DNA of 22,400 nucleotides from a virus. The stretch's first letter is position 1. Every line of letters begins with the position of its first letter. Of the stretch, positions 20,321-22,400 are shown piece after piece. The position numbers and the translations under genes were made by a program. Under the pieces are notes generated by a model. The model had not been told where the DNA came from. It made no database searches and was given only the letters and a program-made list of their open reading frames with translations. The DNA is taken from positions 1 to 22,400 of IMG/VR virus record IMGVR_UViG_3300025769_012516; one strand, given 5' to 3'.

Positions 20321-21546
20321 TCTCGATCTTGATTTGGTTGAGAGATGTCGGTGTTCGTTTCAGTCGCCGCTAATTGATCTGGTGAAGTCTGCATTGGATT
20401 ATACGATTTAGGTATAATTCTAGTAACTTCGTAATCAGGGTCCATCTGATTAACAAGCAATAGCGGGTTGATGATTTGCGAACAAACATCGTCAATCAAT
20501 TCAATTGAAGCAGGAGCTAAGGAAGCGTAGAAAGCTATCAGAGGTACCTTTCGACCTGTAGCACTGCCTAGACCCGTACTAGACGGGTTCTCTACGACTT
20601 CTGGAGGAATACCCATCCCTTCAAGGATTTCGATGCGGAGGTCTTGGCAGTACTCCATCATGCCTTGAGGGGTAGTGTTACTTCTAGGAGCTTCGTAATC
20701 CCAGGAACGTTCGTTCTTTCCTTGAGCAGACGCAGGCTTAGGAAAGATGCGGTATGAGCCGGTTTGAGAGTTCTCTAGGATCTTTGCCGCGACTTCAGTA
20801 GAAGTCATCTCCGTACCGTCCTCATCTACGATAGTTTCTTGAGGAACGTACAGAGTCCCAGAATCGTAGGAGTTTTTGAAGAACCAATTTCTTCGAACGT
20901 CACGGGCACCTCCTAGATTCCAATTCTCGTGCCAAGGAATATGGGCACCAAGTAATCGAGATCGCCCAGTGAAGTTATCATGCTCTCGTTGATGAACATG
21001 CAAGAAAGATTTGGGAATAGGAATAAACCTATCTTGTTTTTTAAGATAAATTCCTGTGAGATTATGAGATCGACTTACGGGCTTAACATGATGTACTCCG
21101 TAATGCACAAGTTTGTCGTACTCTAACTTTCCTTCAGCATTTCGCTTGTAGATAACTTGATTAGGAGAGTATCCCCAATCAATTGCTTCTAAGGCTTTTA
21201 ATGCTCCTTCATTCCAAAAACGGTTCAACGTTTTAATGATGAACGCTTCGGTATCAGGGTTCTTAGCCTGAATCTTGTAAGAGTAGTGGTATTCGAGATC
21301 AATAATTGCTTGCTGTACCGCAGGGTCTTCGGATTCTTCTTGCGAAAAAAACTTCGTGTACGCATAGATTGGTCCTTTAATCAACGATAAAGCATAACGG
21401 ATTCTGCTGTCTCGCAACATTAAGTCGATTGTTCCGTATGTGAAATACGGAAAATGATGCGAATAACGAGGATCGTAATACGGCATAGTCGTAAGTTGAC
21501 GATGCCTAGTCTTTACCACTGATAAAAGATCAATTCTTTGAGCCAT
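20317..21546 (-). CDS. Portal protein (DUF935/Mu gp29-like), 409 aa
   Basis: Portal proteins form the ring at the capsid vertex through which DNA is packaged. Seen here: an early helix RDSRIRYALSLIKGPI (45-60) like the DxxV...V...I entry segment of portals, ALEAIDWGYSPNQVIY (118-133), the conserved NFTGRSRLLGAHIPW (191-205) typical of portal families, and ILEGMGIPPEVV with GLGSATGRKVPLIAFYASLA, the C-terminal stem/clip region. The length is at the low end for DUF935 members, and no C-terminal extension is fused. AGGAA precedes the ATG. The stop overlaps the next gene by ATGA. A terminase would be expected just outside the right edge. Confidence 0.82.
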   Translation of the reverse strand: MAQRIDLLSVVKTRHRQLTTMPYYDPRYSHHFPYFTYGTIDLMLRDSRIRYALSLIKGPIYAYTKFFSQEESEDPAVQQAIIDLEYHYSYKIQAKNPDTEAFIIKTLNRFWNEGALKALEAIDWGYSPNQVIYKRNAEGKLEYDKLVHYGVHHVKPVSRSHNLTGIYLKKQDRFIPIPKSFLHVHQREHDNFTGRSRLLGAHIPWHENWNLGGARDVRRNWFFKNSYDSGTLYVPQETIVDEDGTEMTSTEVAAKILENSQTGSYRIFPKPASAQGKNERSWDYEAPRSNTTPQGMMEYCQDLRIEILEGMGIPPEVVENPSSTGLGSATGRKVPLIAFYASLAPASIELIDDVCSQIINPLLLVNQMDPDYEVTRIIPKSYNPMQTSPDQLAATETNTDISQPNQDRE

Positions 21547-21566
21547 TGCTCGATTTCCTAAAGAGT

Positions 21567-21734
21567 CTAATTAGAGATACTGGAAGTGTAAATGTGAATT
21601 AATCTTTTTGCGTAATCTTCATCATCATAGACTAGCATCGCTAGTCTGTAGATTTCGTCTTCATCTATTCCCGGTTTGAATAGGGAATTTAATCGTTCCT
21701 CTGCTTCCAAGATTGGCATAGCTTGGAAGATCAT
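21567..21734 (-). CDS. Small acidic hypothetical protein, 55 aa
   Basis: Translation from the ATG at 21734 gives an uninterrupted frame: MIFQAMPILEAEERLNSLFK, then PGIDEDEIYRLAMLVYDDED and YAKRLIHIYTSSISN before TAG. It is acidic and helical. The start lies two bases after the stop of the upstream gene with AAGTAAG as a weak ribosome binding site, and the stop is 20 bases before the portal start. It fills a 190-base interval that would otherwise be empty. Such a small gene before a portal could be an assembly factor, but this is only positional. Confidence 0.7.
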   Translation of the reverse strand: MIFQAMPILEAEERLNSLFKPGIDEDEIYRLAMLVYDDEDYAKRLIHIYTSSISN

Positions 21735-21736
21735 TC

Positions 21737-22072
21737 TTACTTCTTTTTCGTTTTTCGCCGTGAGTTGGACACCGGCTTTTTTAAGTTTTCGTATTCGGTA
21801 AATATACTTTTTTTTAAACTATCCATATTATCCCGATGAGCAGTCCATAAAAGCACTGCCTGACCCGAGGTAATGTTTTCGCCCGTTTTCTTTTTAAAGA
21901 TTCTAGGAAACTCATCTTTCCAGGACGTTGATAGTTCTGTAGCTAAATCTTCAGAATCTACAAACATTTGATCTAGTTCAAACGCATCCATTTCAACGCT
22001 TTTGGTTCGCGACAAATGAATAGTGAAAGTAGTATCTGACGATTCTGGCAAGTAGATCGAAGTGTTGCCCAT
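21737..22072 (-). CDS. Hypothetical protein, 111 aa
   Basis: No family recognised. Residues about 1-60 are acidic (MDAFELDQMFVDSEDLATEL), and the C-terminal half is basic, ending NSRRKTKKK. The segment TSGQAVLLWTAHRDNMDSLK may form a helical bundle. AAAGAGAAAGAA precedes the ATG as a purine-rich ribosome binding site. It stands two genes upstream of the portal-like gene, where packaging or head genes are usual, but I see no motif that would assign it. Confidence 0.68.
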   Translation of the reverse strand: MGNTSIYLPESSDTTFTIHLSRTKSVEMDAFELDQMFVDSEDLATELSTSWKDEFPRIFKKKTGENITSGQAVLLWTAHRDNMDSLKKSIFTEYENLKKPVSNSRRKTKKK

Positions 22073-22095
22073 TTCTTTCTCTTTTTGTTAAAGGG

Positions 22096-22365
22096 TTAAA
22101 CGTAAATTACGGACGCTCCCGTGTCCTGGATAGAAGATAAAATATCGTCTGTTAATATAGATTTGTCAATCGTATAGGTTTGTTCCCACATGGCTAAATA
22201 TACAGGGAGGTCGCCACCGGGGGTCAAATTGGTGTGTTTGAATCTTCCGTTGCCAACGCGAGTAGCAGGTTGCCCCGCTATTTCTAATACGGCAGGAATC
22301 GGAACTTTGTACTTTGCTCTAATCGCATGACCCTTTACTGTTACGTAATAACGGGGAGCAGTCAT
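22096..22365 (-). CDS. Hypothetical protein, 89 aa or longer (start may lie beyond window)
   Basis: No family recognised. It begins MTAPRYYVTVKGHAIRAKYK, a beta-rich, basic segment, and ends with DILSSIQDTGASVIYV. The ATG at 22365 has no Shine-Dalgarno, and the same frame stays open without a stop through KLPVRARKTYA to the right edge at 22400. The true start may therefore lie outside the window and this may be a C-terminal part. Its place upstream of the portal-like gene suggests a packaging or virion role, by position only. Confidence 0.62.
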   Translation of the reverse strand: MTAPRYYVTVKGHAIRAKYKVPIPAVLEIAGQPATRVGNGRFKHTNLTPGGDLPVYLAMWEQTYTIDKSILTDDILSSIQDTGASVIYV

Positions 22366-22400
22366 CGCATAAGTTTTTCTAGCACGAACCGGAAGTTTAT

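Noticed and set aside
1-22400. tRNA genes, insertion sequences, integrase or attachment site
   Set aside because: I saw no cloverleaf, transposase, integrase or long terminal repeats, so lysogeny cannot be argued from this window.

Overview
The window looks like part of a double-stranded DNA tailed-phage genome (Caudoviricetes type), or a prophage or phage-like plasmid. Every gene I can support lies on the minus strand. Genes are tightly packed, with many 4-base ATGA overlaps. The recognisable functions are phage ones: a portal-like protein, a family A DNA polymerase, a primase-helicase, a Sak4-like recombinase, an SSB-like protein, a RecB/Cas4-type nuclease and a uracil-DNA glycosylase. The host cannot be fixed from this sequence. 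One HIP1-like palindrome (GCGATCGC) is a weak cyanobacterial hint, and the polymerase belongs to a divergent group.

Read in the direction of transcription (right to left), the layout is as follows. (1) 22400-14744 is a virion block: two small unknown genes, a 55-residue gene, a DUF935-like portal protein, two very large translationally coupled proteins of 938 and 764 residues that I do not recognise, and a small Cys-rich protein. It ends at a strong intrinsic terminator (14667-14692). (2) 14624-10378 is a recombination and repair block: an unknown protein, a family 4-like uracil-DNA glycosylase, a PD-(D/E)XK nuclease, a Sak4-like RecA-fold ATPase and an SSB-like protein with an acidic tail. 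About 230 bases without an intact gene follow, then two terminators in tandem. (3) 10065-4200 is a replication block: four small genes, DNA polymerase A with proofreading exonuclease, the primase-helicase, a small overlapping gene, an XRE-type regulator and a small Gly/Lys-rich protein. (4) 4132-3800 encodes a very basic protein behind a good sigma70-type promoter that overlaps an operator-like inverted repeat. (5) 3799-3415 is the largest gene-free stretch, with a terminator, direct repeats, a palindrome and a candidate promoter. (6) 3414-1 holds a string of small genes, mostly unknown, one of them a pyrimidine-dimer-glycosylase-like protein.

The genes fit a phage that brings its own replication core (primase-helicase, PolA and probably its own SSB) and a Sak4/SSB/nuclease recombination set. 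The most unusual non-coding signal is an octamer, TAAYTACC on the coding strand, at seven gene boundaries. In four of these the TAA is the stop codon of the upstream gene, and in six a TACC sits 0-2 bases before a start codon. Related arms (GGTAAT/ATTACC) flank the inverted repeat over the promoter at 4171-4199.

Start codons were moved inward where a Shine-Dalgarno sequence decided it. Two intact genes of 55 residues and one gene cut by the left edge were found by direct translation.
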